Notes under the pieces: generated by a model
The model's input: only the letters and a program-made list of their open reading frames with translations
What the model was told of the DNA's origin: nothing
Databases searched by the model: none
Made by a program: the position numbers and the translations under genes
NCBI RefSeq assembly: GCF_019880585.1
Contig: NZ_JAINVV010000013.1
Span: 239,734 to 303,733 of the forward strand
Origin: Sphingomonas colocasiae
GTDB taxonomy: Bacteria; Pseudomonadota; Alphaproteobacteria; Sphingomonadales; Sphingomonadaceae
Length of the DNA stretch: 64,000 nt
Direction of reading: 5' to 3'
Part shown: in pieces, positions 8,815-18,591 of the stretch
How positions within the stretch are numbered: position 1 is the first letter of the stretch
Layout: the number at the start of each line of letters is the position of its first letter

Positions 8815-9273
8815 CTATCCCCTTTTCAGTCGCACCAGCGCGGTATCCAGCGCCTGGAGGAAACGCGAGCGATCCTCCTTCGAAAAAGGCGGCGGACCGC
8901 CGATATTCGCGCCCATGCCGGCGCGCAGATCGGCCATGATCGCGCGCGTCGCGACGGCGCCGCCGATCGAGGCGGTGGTGAAGGGCTTGCCGTTGGGCCC
9001 GATCACCGTCGCCCCCGCCTTCAGGCAGCGATCGGCGAGCAATATATCGGCGGTGACCACCACCGCGCGGGCATCGGCCGCCTCCGCGATCCAGTCGTCC
9101 GCGGCGTCGAAACCGTCGCTCACGACGATGCGTGCGATCAGCGGGTGATCGGGAACGCGCAGATGCGCGTTGCTGACGACGGTGACCGGCACTTCGAGGC
9201 GCCAGGCGACACGGTAGATCTCGTCCTTCACCGGGCAGGCATCGGCATCGACGAGGATTCGGACGGTGGACAT
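8815..9273 (-). CDS. YaiI/YqxD family protein (UPF0178, DUF188)
   Basis: 152 aa from ATG 9273 (MSTVRILVDADACPVKDEIYR). LVDADACPVK and VVTADILLADRCL are hallmark blocks of the family, which has a PIN-like fold and unassigned biochemical activity. Start placement fits family length. It is divergent from telA across about 135 nt that contain a promoter for telA. Confidence 0.9.
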   Translation of the reverse strand: MSTVRILVDADACPVKDEIYRVAWRLEVPVTVVSNAHLRVPDHPLIARIVVSDGFDAADDWIAEAADARAVVVTADILLADRCLKAGATVIGPNGKPFTTASIGGAVATRAIMADLRAGMGANIGGPPPFSKEDRSRFLQALDTALVRLKRG

Positions 9274-9352
9274 GGCGGCGCTATGGCCCCTGACAAAGCG
9301 GCACGGCAAGCCCCGCAGCCCCGCGATCGAGATATCCCGCTCACCGTCATGC

Positions 9353-9381
9353 TTGAACAACACAGCATTTCCCTCCATCTT
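9353..9381 (+). promoter_or_regulatory. Candidate sigma-70-type promoter of telA
   Basis: TTGAAC, a 17-nt spacer, then CATCTT. The predicted start is about 20 nt before ATG 9409. The -10 match is modest. Confidence 0.4.
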
Positions 9382-9408
9382 GGGGGTGCAAGGGCAGGAG
9401 GTTTTTGA

Positions 9409-10614
9409 ATGGCTACCGAAACTTTGGTTGCGGAAGAATTGAAGCTGACCGCACCCGAGCCCGTTGCGCCCATCGCCGCTGAAAAGGCGGCGGGGCTCGT
9501 TCCGATCGAGGACGAGAAGAAATCGAAGCTGGACGAGAAGGTGGACGGCTTCATCGCCGATCTGGTCGCGCAGGACGCGAACAGCCCCGAATTCGGCGCG
9601 AAGGTGGATCAGATCACCAATATGGGCCGCAAGGAGATCATGGAGGCGGCCGGCCAGTCCAACCGCTTCCTCGACCGGCCGGTTCGCGCGATGGACCAGG
9701 AAACCGGCGTCGGCGCCGACCTGGCCGAACTGCGCCGCACGATCGAGGATCTCGATCCCAGCAGCAAGGGCGACCTGATGGCGCCGCGCAAGCTGTTCGG
9801 GATCATCCCGTTCGGATCGAAGATCCGCAATTATTTCGACGGCTACAAATCGGCGCAGAGCCATATCTCGACGATCCTGGTCAAGCTGGCCAACGGCAAG
9901 GACGAGTTGCTGAAGGACAATGCGGCGATCGCGGTGGAGCGGCAGAATCTGTGGGCGGCGATGGGCCGGCTCGAACAGATGATCCATATCTCCAAGACGA
10001 TGGACGCCAAGCTGGAAGCCAAGGCGATGGAGCTGGAATCGACCGATCCGGCCAAGGCCAAGGCGATCAAGGAAACCGCGCTTTTCTACGTCCGCCAGCG
10101 CACGCAGGATCTGCTGACGCAGATGGCGGTGACGGTGCAGGGCTATCTGGCGCTCGATCTGGTCAAGAAGAACAATGTCGAGCTGGTGAAGGGCGTCGAC
10201 CGCGCATCGACCACCACCGTCGGCGCACTTCGCACCGCGGTGACCGTGGCGCAGGCGCTGACCAACCAGAAACTGGTGCTGGAACAGATCACCGCGCTCA
10301 ACACGACCACCGCCAGGATCATCGACGGCACCGGCGAGATGCTGAAGAACCAGACGGCGCAGATCCACGAGCAGGCGGCGGCGAGCACGATCCCGCTCGA
10401 AACGCTGCAGCGCGCCTTCCAGAACATCTACGACACGATGGACAATATCGACACGTTCAAGCTGAAGGCGCTCGATTCGATGAAGCAGACGGTCAACACG
10501 CTGTCGAACGAGGTCGAGAAGTCGAAGGGCTATATCGCCCGTGCCGAGGGCGCGGCCCAGTCCGCATCGTCGGGCGGCGGATCCAGTTCGCCGCTGTCCG
10601 CGCTGGAGGGATAA
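9409..10614 (+). CDS. telA: TelA/KlaA family (toxic anion resistance) protein
   Basis: 401 aa, almost wholly helical. PFGSKIRNYFDGYKSAQSHI and the ERQNLWAAM region are characteristic of the TelA family, linked to tellurite and antimicrobial tolerance though the mechanism is unclear. AGGAGG precedes ATG 9409. A Ser/Gly-rich tail closes the protein. The next gene, XpaC-like, begins 4 nt after the stop; telA-xpaC pairs are also known in Firmicutes. It is the first gene of a four-gene cluster ending in a flotillin. Confidence 0.92.
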   Translation: MATETLVAEELKLTAPEPVAPIAAEKAAGLVPIEDEKKSKLDEKVDGFIADLVAQDANSPEFGAKVDQITNMGRKEIMEAAGQSNRFLDRPVRAMDQETGVGADLAELRRTIEDLDPSSKGDLMAPRKLFGIIPFGSKIRNYFDGYKSAQSHISTILVKLANGKDELLKDNAAIAVERQNLWAAMGRLEQMIHISKTMDAKLEAKAMELESTDPAKAKAIKETALFYVRQRTQDLLTQMAVTVQGYLALDLVKKNNVELVKGVDRASTTTVGALRTAVTVAQALTNQKLVLEQITALNTTTARIIDGTGEMLKNQTAQIHEQAAASTIPLETLQRAFQNIYDTMDNIDTFKLKALDSMKQTVNTLSNEVEKSKGYIARAEGAAQSASSGGGSSSPLSALEG

Positions 10615-10618
10615 GCCG

Positions 10619-11335
10619 ATGACCGATGTCGACCGCCAGATCGAGCGGTCCAGCGAGCTGCTCCACCGCCTGTCGCCGCAGGCGCAGCGGCTGGCCCATC
10701 GCGCCCGTCAGCGCAAGCGCGCCTTCTTCATCAAGAAGATCGGCCGCGTCATCATGGCCGGCGGCGCGATCCTGATCGCGTCGGTGATCTTCGGCCTTGC
10801 CGTGGGGCCGATCGGCAGCAGCGGTTTCCTGGTCGCGCTGGGCCTGTTCATCGCCGCCGCGCTGCTGCTGCTGATCTATCCGCAATATCCCGAGGCGAGC
10901 ACCGAGACGCTGGTCAACACCGACCTCAAATATCTGCCCGCGCAGACCGAGGTCTGGCTGTCCAGCCAGCGCAAGGCCCTGCCCGCCCCCGCCGCCAACC
11001 AGCTCGACCAGATCGGCCTGCGGCTGGAGACGCTGGGGCCGCAGCTCCAGACGCTCGATCCGCGCGAACCCGCCGCGCAGGAAGTGCGCAAGATCCTGAC
11101 CGAGCATCTGCCCGATCTCGTCAACGGCTATAAGCGCGTGCCCGAAACGCTGCGCCGCGAGCGCCAGTCCAACGGCCAGACGCCCGACCAGCAATTGACC
11201 GAGGGGCTGAAGCTGATCGACGAGGAGATCGCGGAGATGACGCGCAACATCGCGGCCGGCGACCTCGATTCGCTGGCGACGCAGGGCAAGTTCCTGGAAC
11301 TCAAATACCGCGATCCCGAAGGCATGCGCGACTGA
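10619..11335 (+). CDS. XpaC-like (TelA-associated) membrane protein
   Basis: 238 aa. A basic amphipathic N-terminus is followed by two adjacent hydrophobic segments (about 42-62 and 66-88) and a charged, helical cytoplasmic domain. This organisation, and its position directly behind telA (4-nt gap), fits the XpaC/5-bromo-4-chloroindolyl-phosphate-hydrolysis family. Similarity is structural rather than by a sharp motif. Probably membrane-bound and a partner of TelA. Confidence 0.7.
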   Translation: MTDVDRQIERSSELLHRLSPQAQRLAHRARQRKRAFFIKKIGRVIMAGGAILIASVIFGLAVGPIGSSGFLVALGLFIAAALLLLIYPQYPEASTETLVNTDLKYLPAQTEVWLSSQRKALPAPAANQLDQIGLRLETLGPQLQTLDPREPAAQEVRKILTEHLPDLVNGYKRVPETLRRERQSNGQTPDQQLTEGLKLIDEEIAEMTRNIAAGDLDSLATQGKFLELKYRDPEGMRD

Positions 11336-11370
11336 ACCGCGAGCGCGCCGTCCGCCGGTCGGGTTTCGTT

Positions 11371-11399
11371 TTGAGAATCACTCGGCTCCGTTCTAGTCT
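11371..11399 (+). promoter_or_regulatory. Candidate promoter of yqiJ-yqiK
   Basis: TTGAGA, a 17-nt spacer, then TAGTCT, about 20 nt before ATG 11420. It would let the flotillin pair be transcribed apart from telA-xpaC. Confidence 0.4.
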
Positions 11400-11419
11400 T
11401 ACTTGAACAGGGAGACGTG

Positions 11420-12043
11420 ATGACTTCGGCGTTGGCGTTCATGCTTGCAGGCGACAATGTCGTTTTCACGTCCGCGCTCGTCCTGATGGTCCTGATCGGC
11501 GTCGTCGAGGCGATCGGGCTGGGCGGCAGCGCGGTCGATCTCGATTCGCACGCCGATCTGGACGGTGACCTGCTGGGCTGGCTGGGCGTCGGCCGGCTGC
11601 CGTTGCTGATGCTGCTCGTCGTCTTCCTCTGCATGTTCGGCGTGATCGGCCTGTCGCTCCAGCAGCTCGCGGTGTCGCTGACCGACGAGACATTGTCGCC
11701 ATGGCTGGCGGGGATCGCGGCGGCGGTCGCGGCGCTGCCGGCGACGGGCCTGCTTTCCCGCCCGATCGCGCGCATCCTGCCGCATGACGAGACCACCGCG
11801 GTCTCGCTCGAAAGCCTGGTCGGGCGCAGCGCGGTGATCGTGACCGGTCGCGCGGCACAGGGTTCACCGGCCCGCGCCCGCGTTTTCGACCAGCACGGCC
11901 AGACCCATTATGTGATGGCCGAGCCCGACAATGCCGGACAAAGCTTCGCGGAAGGCGAGGACATCATCCTCGTCCGCCGCGAGGACCATGTTTTCCGCGC
12001 GATCAGCGCGGGTCGTACCCACCTCCCACAACTGGATCCCTGA
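11420..12043 (+). CDS. yqiJ: YqiJ-like membrane protein with NfeD/OB-type domain
   Basis: 207 aa. Start ATG 11420 has GGGAG 5 nt upstream; a GTG 3 nt earlier is too close to that site. Three hydrophobic segments (about 14-30, 55-80, 92-115) precede a C-terminal OB-fold-like region (about 130-200). Size, topology and the following yqiK-type gene (4-nt gap) match the E. coli YqiJ-YqiK pair, in which an NfeD-like protein partners a flotillin in membrane microdomains. Confidence 0.8.
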   Translation: MTSALAFMLAGDNVVFTSALVLMVLIGVVEAIGLGGSAVDLDSHADLDGDLLGWLGVGRLPLLMLLVVFLCMFGVIGLSLQQLAVSLTDETLSPWLAGIAAAVAALPATGLLSRPIARILPHDETTAVSLESLVGRSAVIVTGRAAQGSPARARVFDQHGQTHYVMAEPDNAGQSFAEGEDIILVRREDHVFRAISAGRTHLPQLDP

Positions 12044-12047
12044 CCCC

Positions 12048-13799
12048 ATGAACGAGATCGTCGAAAGCGGCAGCAGCATGCTCCCCGTCCTCATCTATGC
12101 GGGCATCGGCTTGGTCGCGCTGATCACGCTCGGCATCATCATCGCCCGGCTCTACAAGCGCGCATCCAAGGAGATCGCGTTCGTCCGCACCGGCTTCGGT
12201 GGCGAGAAGGTGGTGATGAACGGCGGCGCGCTGGTGCTGCCCGTCTTCCACGAGACGATGCCGGTGAACATGAACACCGTCCGGCTGGCGGTGGAACGCA
12301 AGAATGCCGACGCGCTCATCACGCTCGACCGTCTGCGGATCGACGTGAAGGCCGAATTCTACGTCCGCGTCCGCCCCGATGCGGGGTCGATCGCGGTCGC
12401 GGCGCAGACGCTCGGCCTGCGCACGATGAACCCGGAAGCGCTGAAGGAACTGGTCGAAGGCAAGTTCGTCGATGCCCTGCGTTCGGTCGCGGCGGGCATG
12501 ACGATGAACCAGCTTCACGAGCAGCGCAGCGATTTCGTGCAGAAGGTGCAGCAGGTTTCGTCCGCCGACCTCGCGATGAACGGTCTGGAGCTCGAATCGG
12601 TGTCGCTGACGGGCCTCGACCAGACCTCGATCGAGCATTTCAACGCCAACAACGCTTTCGACGCCGAAGGCCTGACCAAGCTCACCGAGCAGATCGAGAT
12701 GCGCAAAAAGGCGCGCAACGACATCGAGCAGGATACGCGCGTGCAGATCGAGACCAAGAATCTGGAGGCGCAGCGCCAGTCCTTCCTGATCGGCCGCGAC
12801 ACCGAATTCGCGCGGCTGGAGCAGGAACGCGAGGTCGAGATGCGCCGGGCCGAACAGATCTCGGTCGTCGCCAGCCAGCAGGCAGAGCGCCAGCGCGAAG
12901 CCGATCAGGCCCGGATCGCCGCCAAGCAGGTGACCGATTCGGCGCAGATCGAGGCGGATCGCGCGGTTCAGCAAGCCCGGATCGCACAGGAGCAGGCAAT
13001 CGAACTCGCACGCCAGGAACAGCAGATCGCGGTGCAGAATAAGAGCCGCGAGGAAAGCCAGGCGCGCGCGGAAGCAGACAAGGCACGCGCCGCCGCCGTC
13101 TCGGCGGAGGAGCAGGTCTCGACCGCGCGCGAATCCGAGATCGCCGAGCGCACCAAGAAGATCGAGCTGATCGAGGCGTCGAAGGAAGCCGAGCGCCAGG
13201 CCATCGGCATCAAGGTTCAGGCCGATGCCGAGAAGCAGGCCGCCGCCGACCGGGCCGAAGCGGTCCGCGAAGCGGCGCGCGGCGAGGCCGAGGCCGAGAA
13301 GTTGCGGGCCGAAGCGGCGCGCGTCCGTTTCGAGGTGGAAGCCGCCGGCCAGCGCGCCGTGAACGAAGCGGCGAACCTGCTGTCATCCAACCAGATCTCG
13401 CTCCAGACCAAGCTGGCGCTGCTGAAGGTGCTGCCCGAAGTGGTGCGCGAGGCGGCGAAGCCGATGGAGGCGATCGACAGCATCAAGATCGTCCAGGTCG
13501 ACGGGCTGACCGGCAAGGGTGGTTCGGCGGGCGTGGGCGGCGCCAATGACGATGGATCGGGCGGCGACCGCAATCTCGCCAACAGCGCGGTCTCGGCGGC
13601 GCTGCGCTATCGCGCGCAGGCCCCGGTGATCGACGGACTGATGAAGGAACTCGGCTTCGACGGCAGCTCGCTCGACAGTCTGGTCGCGGGTGCGGCCGGC
13701 AGCGACTACCCGGCCGTGGCGGATGAAGCCGCCCGCAAGCCGCGCGGCAAGACGAAACCCGCCAGAGCCGAGGAGGAAGGCCAGGACGCCGCCGAATAG
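12048..13799 (+). CDS. yqiK: Flotillin-family protein YqiK
   Basis: 583 aa from ATG 12048. One TM segment (about 11-33) is followed by an SPFH/band-7 domain (IAFVRTGFGGEKVVMNGG onward). A long Ala/Glu/Arg-rich coiled coil (about 220-440) and the flotillin C-terminal region (SNQISLQTKLALLKVLPEVV) follow. The tail is acidic and basic. Flotillins oligomerise to scaffold membrane microdomains. It follows yqiJ with a 4-nt gap and a terminator hairpin follows it. Confidence 0.92.
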   Translation: MNEIVESGSSMLPVLIYAGIGLVALITLGIIIARLYKRASKEIAFVRTGFGGEKVVMNGGALVLPVFHETMPVNMNTVRLAVERKNADALITLDRLRIDVKAEFYVRVRPDAGSIAVAAQTLGLRTMNPEALKELVEGKFVDALRSVAAGMTMNQLHEQRSDFVQKVQQVSSADLAMNGLELESVSLTGLDQTSIEHFNANNAFDAEGLTKLTEQIEMRKKARNDIEQDTRVQIETKNLEAQRQSFLIGRDTEFARLEQEREVEMRRAEQISVVASQQAERQREADQARIAAKQVTDSAQIEADRAVQQARIAQEQAIELARQEQQIAVQNKSREESQARAEADKARAAAVSAEEQVSTARESEIAERTKKIELIEASKEAERQAIGIKVQADAEKQAAADRAEAVREAARGEAEAEKLRAEAARVRFEVEAAGQRAVNEAANLLSSNQISLQTKLALLKVLPEVVREAAKPMEAIDSIKIVQVDGLTGKGGSAGVGGANDDGSGGDRNLANSAVSAALRYRAQAPVIDGLMKELGFDGSSLDSLVAGAAGSDYPAVADEAARKPRGKTKPARAEEEGQDAAE

Positions 13800-13852
13800 A
13801 GGATTTGAGATCAGGCGCACGCCTGGCGGCGCGCCAGATAAAACAAGCAAAG

Positions 13853-13886
13853 AGCGGGCCGCGCTTCGCTGTGAGCGCAGCCCGCT
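13853..13886. terminator. Bidirectional terminator after yqiK
   Basis: AGCGGGC/GCCCGCT plus an inner GCGCT/AGCGC pairing, between the convergent stops at 13799 and 13913. Confidence 0.65.
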
Positions 13887-13912
13887 GTCGCTATCCGCTC
13901 CGCACGATGCGA

Positions 13913-16900
13913 TCAGGCGAAGCCGTCGGCGAGCAAGTGGATGGGGGTGGATCCGATCGCCTGGTCGCCGACCTTCACGGCACCGTCATAGATCAGGATG
14001 CGATCCCCGTCGGCGAAGCGCAGGGTGGCGCCGACAATGCCGATAGGAACGAGCAGTTCGATATCGTCGGAGACCAGAACCGCCAGGCTGCCCGCGACCC
14101 GCGCCGTGAAGCTGGTCGCGGCTTCGTTCACGATGATGATGTCGCCGCCGGCGCTGAACGAGCCGTCGAGATTCGCCCGGCCACCCAGAATCTCGATCGT
14201 TTCCTGGCCGCGCGAACCGAATATCTCGACATTGCCCGAAACCGAGACCGATTCACCCGCGCCGATCACGACGCGCCCCAGCATATTGGGGTCGCTGCCG
14301 GTTGGAGCGGGGCCCGATTCGGCAGCGGCGGAGAGCAGGCTCAGCGCCGAGCCGATCACCTGGCCACCCACACGCACGGCGCCGTCCGCATAGACCAGAG
14401 TCCGCAACCCGTCGTCGAACAGCAATGCGGTGCCGACCGTACCGACGGGAATGGCAATCTCGGTATCCCCATCGGACAGAATGGCATTGCTCCCGCCAAC
14501 CGAGACCACATAGTCGGCGGCATTGCCGTGCAGCCGGACAAGATCGCCACCGCCGCTGAACGAGCCATCCAGCGCCACCGCCCCCGGCCGGTCGAGGATC
14601 GTGATCTCCTGGAAACCCGCCCGCGTACCGAATATGTCGCTGTCGCCGCCGCCCCAGCTACCGACGAACTTGCCCGGCGCGATCAGCCGGCTGCTCCTGA
14701 CGGCGGCTTCGGTCGTGAAGTCGTAACCGGTCAGGCCGGCATAATCATTGCCCGAAAGATCCCTGATCGCTCCAGCCGCGATCGAGACCGTGTAACGGGT
14801 CCCGGCGGCGAGTTCCTGGGTCGGATCGACAACCAGCATTGAACCGGAGACAAGGATGCGGCCGCTCGTCGCGATGTCGAAGGTCTCGACCATCGTGCCG
14901 TCGTCGCGGCGCAGGACGACGGTTCCGGCACCCCGTGCGATCGCCTCGTCGAACTGTGCGACGATATTGGCGTTGACCACCACGCCGACGGCCGCATCAC
15001 TAGGGGAAATGGTCGCCAAAGCCGGCGCGGTTCGGTCCACCGCCAGGGTGCGCAGTTCCGCCATCGTCTTGGCGACGCCCGCGAAGACCGCGGTTTCCAC
15101 ATTGGCCAGCCGATCGACACCCTGGTTCTTCGTCTCGACAACGCAGACGTCACCGTCGAAGCTGATCACGCAATCCGCGAGGACATCGGTAAACTCGGCC
15201 CGGTCGGCGCCGGCGCCGCCATCGATGCTGTCATTGCCGGCACCGCCGACCAGCACATCATCGCCGTCGCCGCCCTCCAGCCAGTCGTCCCCCGAGCCGC
15301 CGTCGAGCGTATCGTTGCCCGCCTCGCCCATGAAATGGTCTTTGCCGAAAATGCCGTAAAGCAAATCATTGCCGGCACCCGCACGGACCGTGCTGTCGCC
15401 TTCGAGCGTGCCGACGAAGAAATCATTGCCATTGCCCATGACCAGATCGAACCGCTCGATCGACGTGAACTCGATCAGCGAAACGCCATTTCGCAGGATC
15501 TCGCCATGATATTGATCGGTCCGGACGAGCCAGGCCTCATGGGAATCGGGCGCCCAGTCCGTCAGGGCGAGCGTATCGGTGCCGGCACCGCCGTCCACGG
15601 TGGCCTTGCCCGACCCCGGATCGAGGCGGTCGTCGCCATATCCGCCGAACAACCCGTCGTCACCCGCGCCGCCCAGCAGCGTGTCGTTGCCGAGTTCGCC
15701 GAACAGCAGATCGTCACCGTCTCCGCCCGAGATGAAATCGTGGCCGTTCATATCGAACAGATCGTCCATCCCGTTGCCGCCATGGATGGTGTCGGCGCCC
15801 GCACCGCCTTCGAGCGAGTCGGATCCCTCGCCTCCGACGATGAAATCCCCACCATCGCCACCCTGGATGCTGTCCGCACCCGCCATGCCGAACACTATAT
15901 CGGCGCCTGCAGTACCGGCGACGGGGTTACCGCCATTGCCGTCCACTGTCGCCGCGATCGCGCCGGGCAGCAATTGCTCGAGCGTGAAACTGCCATCGAC
16001 CAGGATGGAAAGCACGCCGTTCGCCGTGGTCGCGTTCAGGCGGGTCGCGCCACCTTCCGCCGAAACCGAAAAGCCGGTCGCGCCGGTCAGACGCAGATCG
16101 ATGGTATCGACGCCCGGCGTGAAATCGACGATCCGGTCAGGCGCCGCCTGCGTCGAATCGCCCGCGCCTTGAAACAGGAAAACGTCCGCGCCATTGCCAC
16201 CGCGCAGCGTGTCCGCTCCGGCACCGCCAATGATGGTGTCGGCGCCGTCACCGCCATCGATCGTGTTACCCGCCTGATTGCCGGTGATCAGATCGTCGCC
16301 GCTGCCGCCGACCGCATTCTCGATCACGACGCCGTTGGCGATCGAAAAGCCGCCGATGATGCCGGTCGCCTGCGAGAAATAGCCGCCGCCGCCGGGCGCC
16401 ACCTGCAAGGTGGCGGCGCGCAGGTCGATCACGCTTGCGGCCGCCCCCTGATACCGCACGGTATCGTTGCCGCCGGCATCCCAGATGCACCAGAAATAGG
16501 TGCCGATGCCGTTGGTTGCCGGCAGGTCGTAGATATCGTCACCGGCCCCCGTCGCCATGTTGGCGCCGTAAATCGCCTGCGCCGCCGCGATATCGAACGC
16601 CATCGGCCCGCCGATATAGCCCCACTCGACCGAGTAGGAGAGGCCGAAGCGCGACTGATGATCGCCGACATAGGACATCACGCTGTAGGCATCGGTGTTC
16701 AGATCGAAGGAACCGCGATCCTGCGGCCCGGATGCGCCGGGGAAATAGACGTCGCCAGAGCCGCCATCATGGGTATGATCAAGCCCCAGGCCATGTCCGA
16801 GCTCGTGCAGCAGGATGCGGAAATACTCGCCGCCGACGCGGCTGTCCCCCGGATCGCTATTGGGCAGCAGATCATAACCGCCGCCATAGACGCCGACGAA

Positions 16901-17215
16901 CGAGCTCGGATAATAATGGTAGGCGGTCGCGCCGAAGGAATAAGGCGTGAGGACACGCTCCACCCAATTCGCTTCGGACGCCGAGAACACTTCGGTGAAA
17001 TCGAGATCGATCACGCTCGCCCATGAGGCGACGGCTGCCCGCAGTCCATCGCCGGCGCCGTCCTGATCCCAATCGTTCACGCCATTATTGTCGTGATCGC
17101 TCGGCGCGATATAGTAGGTCACCGGGCCGGCATTGTTGTAGCGGACGCCCGCCGCGAGCGCGAGAATGAATGGATTGTCGGTCGCGGGCGTGAAATTTTC
17201 CGCTGTCGTGCTCAT
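13913..17215 (-). CDS. RTX M10 (serralysin-like) metalloprotease with multiple C-terminal modules
   Basis: 1100 aa. The N-terminal catalytic domain has HELGHGLGLDH (His137, Glu138, His141, His147) and a Met-turn SVMSY (Met180), the metzincin/M10 signature. An M10 C-terminal-type region follows. RTX GGxGxDxxx nonapeptides (about 310-700) should bind Ca2+. Next is a Big_5 (SbsA-type Ig) domain (about 735-840), then two similar repeats of a GSRGQETIEI-type module. No Sec signal is present, consistent with type I secretion, but no ABC/MFP/TolC exporter genes lie in this window. It is an extracellular protease candidate and appears single-cistron. Confidence 0.9.
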   Translation of the reverse strand: MSTTAENFTPATDNPFILALAAGVRYNNAGPVTYYIAPSDHDNNGVNDWDQDGAGDGLRAAVASWASVIDLDFTEVFSASEANWVERVLTPYSFGATAYHYYPSSFVGVYGGGYDLLPNSDPGDSRVGGEYFRILLHELGHGLGLDHTHDGGSGDVYFPGASGPQDRGSFDLNTDAYSVMSYVGDHQSRFGLSYSVEWGYIGGPMAFDIAAAQAIYGANMATGAGDDIYDLPATNGIGTYFWCIWDAGGNDTVRYQGAAASVIDLRAATLQVAPGGGGYFSQATGIIGGFSIANGVVIENAVGGSGDDLITGNQAGNTIDGGDGADTIIGGAGADTLRGGNGADVFLFQGAGDSTQAAPDRIVDFTPGVDTIDLRLTGATGFSVSAEGGATRLNATTANGVLSILVDGSFTLEQLLPGAIAATVDGNGGNPVAGTAGADIVFGMAGADSIQGGDGGDFIVGGEGSDSLEGGAGADTIHGGNGMDDLFDMNGHDFISGGDGDDLLFGELGNDTLLGGAGDDGLFGGYGDDRLDPGSGKATVDGGAGTDTLALTDWAPDSHEAWLVRTDQYHGEILRNGVSLIEFTSIERFDLVMGNGNDFFVGTLEGDSTVRAGAGNDLLYGIFGKDHFMGEAGNDTLDGGSGDDWLEGGDGDDVLVGGAGNDSIDGGAGADRAEFTDVLADCVISFDGDVCVVETKNQGVDRLANVETAVFAGVAKTMAELRTLAVDRTAPALATISPSDAAVGVVVNANIVAQFDEAIARGAGTVVLRRDDGTMVETFDIATSGRILVSGSMLVVDPTQELAAGTRYTVSIAAGAIRDLSGNDYAGLTGYDFTTEAAVRSSRLIAPGKFVGSWGGGDSDIFGTRAGFQEITILDRPGAVALDGSFSGGGDLVRLHGNAADYVVSVGGSNAILSDGDTEIAIPVGTVGTALLFDDGLRTLVYADGAVRVGGQVIGSALSLLSAAAESGPAPTGSDPNMLGRVVIGAGESVSVSGNVEIFGSRGQETIEILGGRANLDGSFSAGGDIIIVNEAATSFTARVAGSLAVLVSDDIELLVPIGIVGATLRFADGDRILIYDGAVKVGDQAIGSTPIHLLADGFA

Positions 17216-17813
17216 GAAGATCCCCCCGGACTCGAACCTTGTCCGGTCCTAGCGAGGAGGCCGGGTATCGACAACCGTGGCCAGCCAGGCCGCGCACGTC
17301 CATTTCGCGGCCACCTCATCCGCCGCGCGACACCGGCCGGCATCCGCTCGGTCCGGCACGGGATCACGCATTCGATGATTCTGGTCGATGCGATGCCGTC
17401 ATCACCGGCATCGGGGTAACGGGCGAGCGACCGGAGACGCGGCAAAAGAAGCGACCCGCGAAGTCGGAACTTCGCGGGCCGACGTCGCTAGGCCAAGGGA
17501 AGCCTAGAAACGAACTCTGCGCAGCTTTGAGGATATCGGCCGATCGATGCCCTCATTGGATTGCTGCGTGCTTGCCCCGCCTGTCTGCGGACGGCTGGTT
17601 TCTGCCGAATGACAGATTCTTGCAGTATGTTTCAACCGCCCGCGCCGCGCGGGGCAGGCCGGATCGCGGCAATACCGCCCGCATGCGAGGCGATCGCGGC
17701 ATTGCACGCGCCGCGCCGCTGAAATTTCCGAGCAACATTTGCGGCCGATGGACGCATTCGGGATGCGCCGGATCGCTCAGGCTCTCCTCGAACGGCCTGA
17801 TAAGGGATGATTG
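17216..17813. other. Divergent intergenic region between RTX protease and EF-hand genes
   Basis: About 600 nt with no convincing gene. It should hold the promoters of both divergent genes. I could not pick a confident -35/-10 pair. One strong hairpin lies at 17455-17478. Confidence 0.6.
17455..17478. repeat. 10-bp perfect hairpin in the intergenic region
   Basis: CCCGCGAAGT and ACTTCGCGGG arms enclose CGGA. No U-tract follows, so it is more likely a dispersed palindrome than a terminator. Confidence 0.5.
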
Positions 17814-18509
17814 ATGCGCAAGATGATCGCTGTCCTGGCAATGCTGGCGGCCACGGCGGGGGGGCAGGCGCAGAATGCCCCGCCCGGCGGTGGGCGCCCC
17901 GGCGGCGGCGGGCCGCCCGGCATGGGCCGGCCGGGCATGGGCCAGGGCCCGCGAATGATGAAACCGATCAAGCGCCAGGCGTTCGACAAGGCCGTCACCG
18001 CCCTGTTCCGGTCCGGCGACGCCAATCGCGACGGTTTCGTGACGCTGGAGGAATTGCAGTCGATCGTCGGCGCGCGGCGCGATGCGATCGTGCGCACGCG
18101 CTTCGAGACAATCGACGGCAACCGCGACGGTGCCATCGACATGAACGAATTCCTGGCCTGGCAGCGGCGGCTGGGATCGCTGGCGGCGGCGGACGACCAG
18201 CGTCTGATCGGCAGCGACAGCCCCGTGCCGGAAGTCATCGCGCCCGAACTGGGCGACGACATGGACGATCGCATCCTTGCCCGCCTCATCGAACCGCTGG
18301 GCGCGCTGATGATCGTCAATGCGAACAGCAATTACGATACCGGCACGTCGCTGCAGGAACTGCTTGTCTATCAAGGCAAGCGCTTCGACGCCGTGGACAC
18401 GAACGGTGACGGCGAAATCTCGATGGAGGAGGCGCGCGCCGCCGATCCGCGCGACGGCCCGGCGCGCTTCGGGCGTCCGCCGGGCCGCCCGGACCAGCCG
18501 ACACCATGA
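17814..18509 (+). CDS. Secreted EF-hand calcium-binding protein
   Basis: 231 aa from ATG 17814 (AAGGGA 6 nt upstream; an in-frame TTG sits 3 nt before). A signal peptide ends near GGQAQ, followed by a Gly/Pro/Met-rich linker. Three canonical EF-hand loops follow: DANRDGFVTLEE (69-80), DGNRDGAIDMNE (101-112) and DTNGDGEISMEE (near 200). It lies 80 nt upstream of a response regulator/kinase pair transcribed the same way and beside the Ca-binding RTX protease. Probably periplasmic; the partner is unknown. Confidence 0.85.
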   Translation: MRKMIAVLAMLAATAGGQAQNAPPGGGRPGGGGPPGMGRPGMGQGPRMMKPIKRQAFDKAVTALFRSGDANRDGFVTLEELQSIVGARRDAIVRTRFETIDGNRDGAIDMNEFLAWQRRLGSLAAADDQRLIGSDSPVPEVIAPELGDDMDDRILARLIEPLGALMIVNANSNYDTGTSLQELLVYQGKRFDAVDTNGDGEISMEEARAADPRDGPARFGRPPGRPDQPTP

Positions 18510-18591
18510 ACCGACGCATCGCGCGATGTTCCGGATTTCGCGACGCTGAATTATTGAACCGGTATGGAAACGCTTGATCGTGACGCTGCTG

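Noticed and set aside
17239..17813. Open frame in the RTX/EF-hand intergenic region
   Set aside because: No ribosome site, no recognisable fold, and an Arg/Pro-rich composition typical of chance frames in this GC content.
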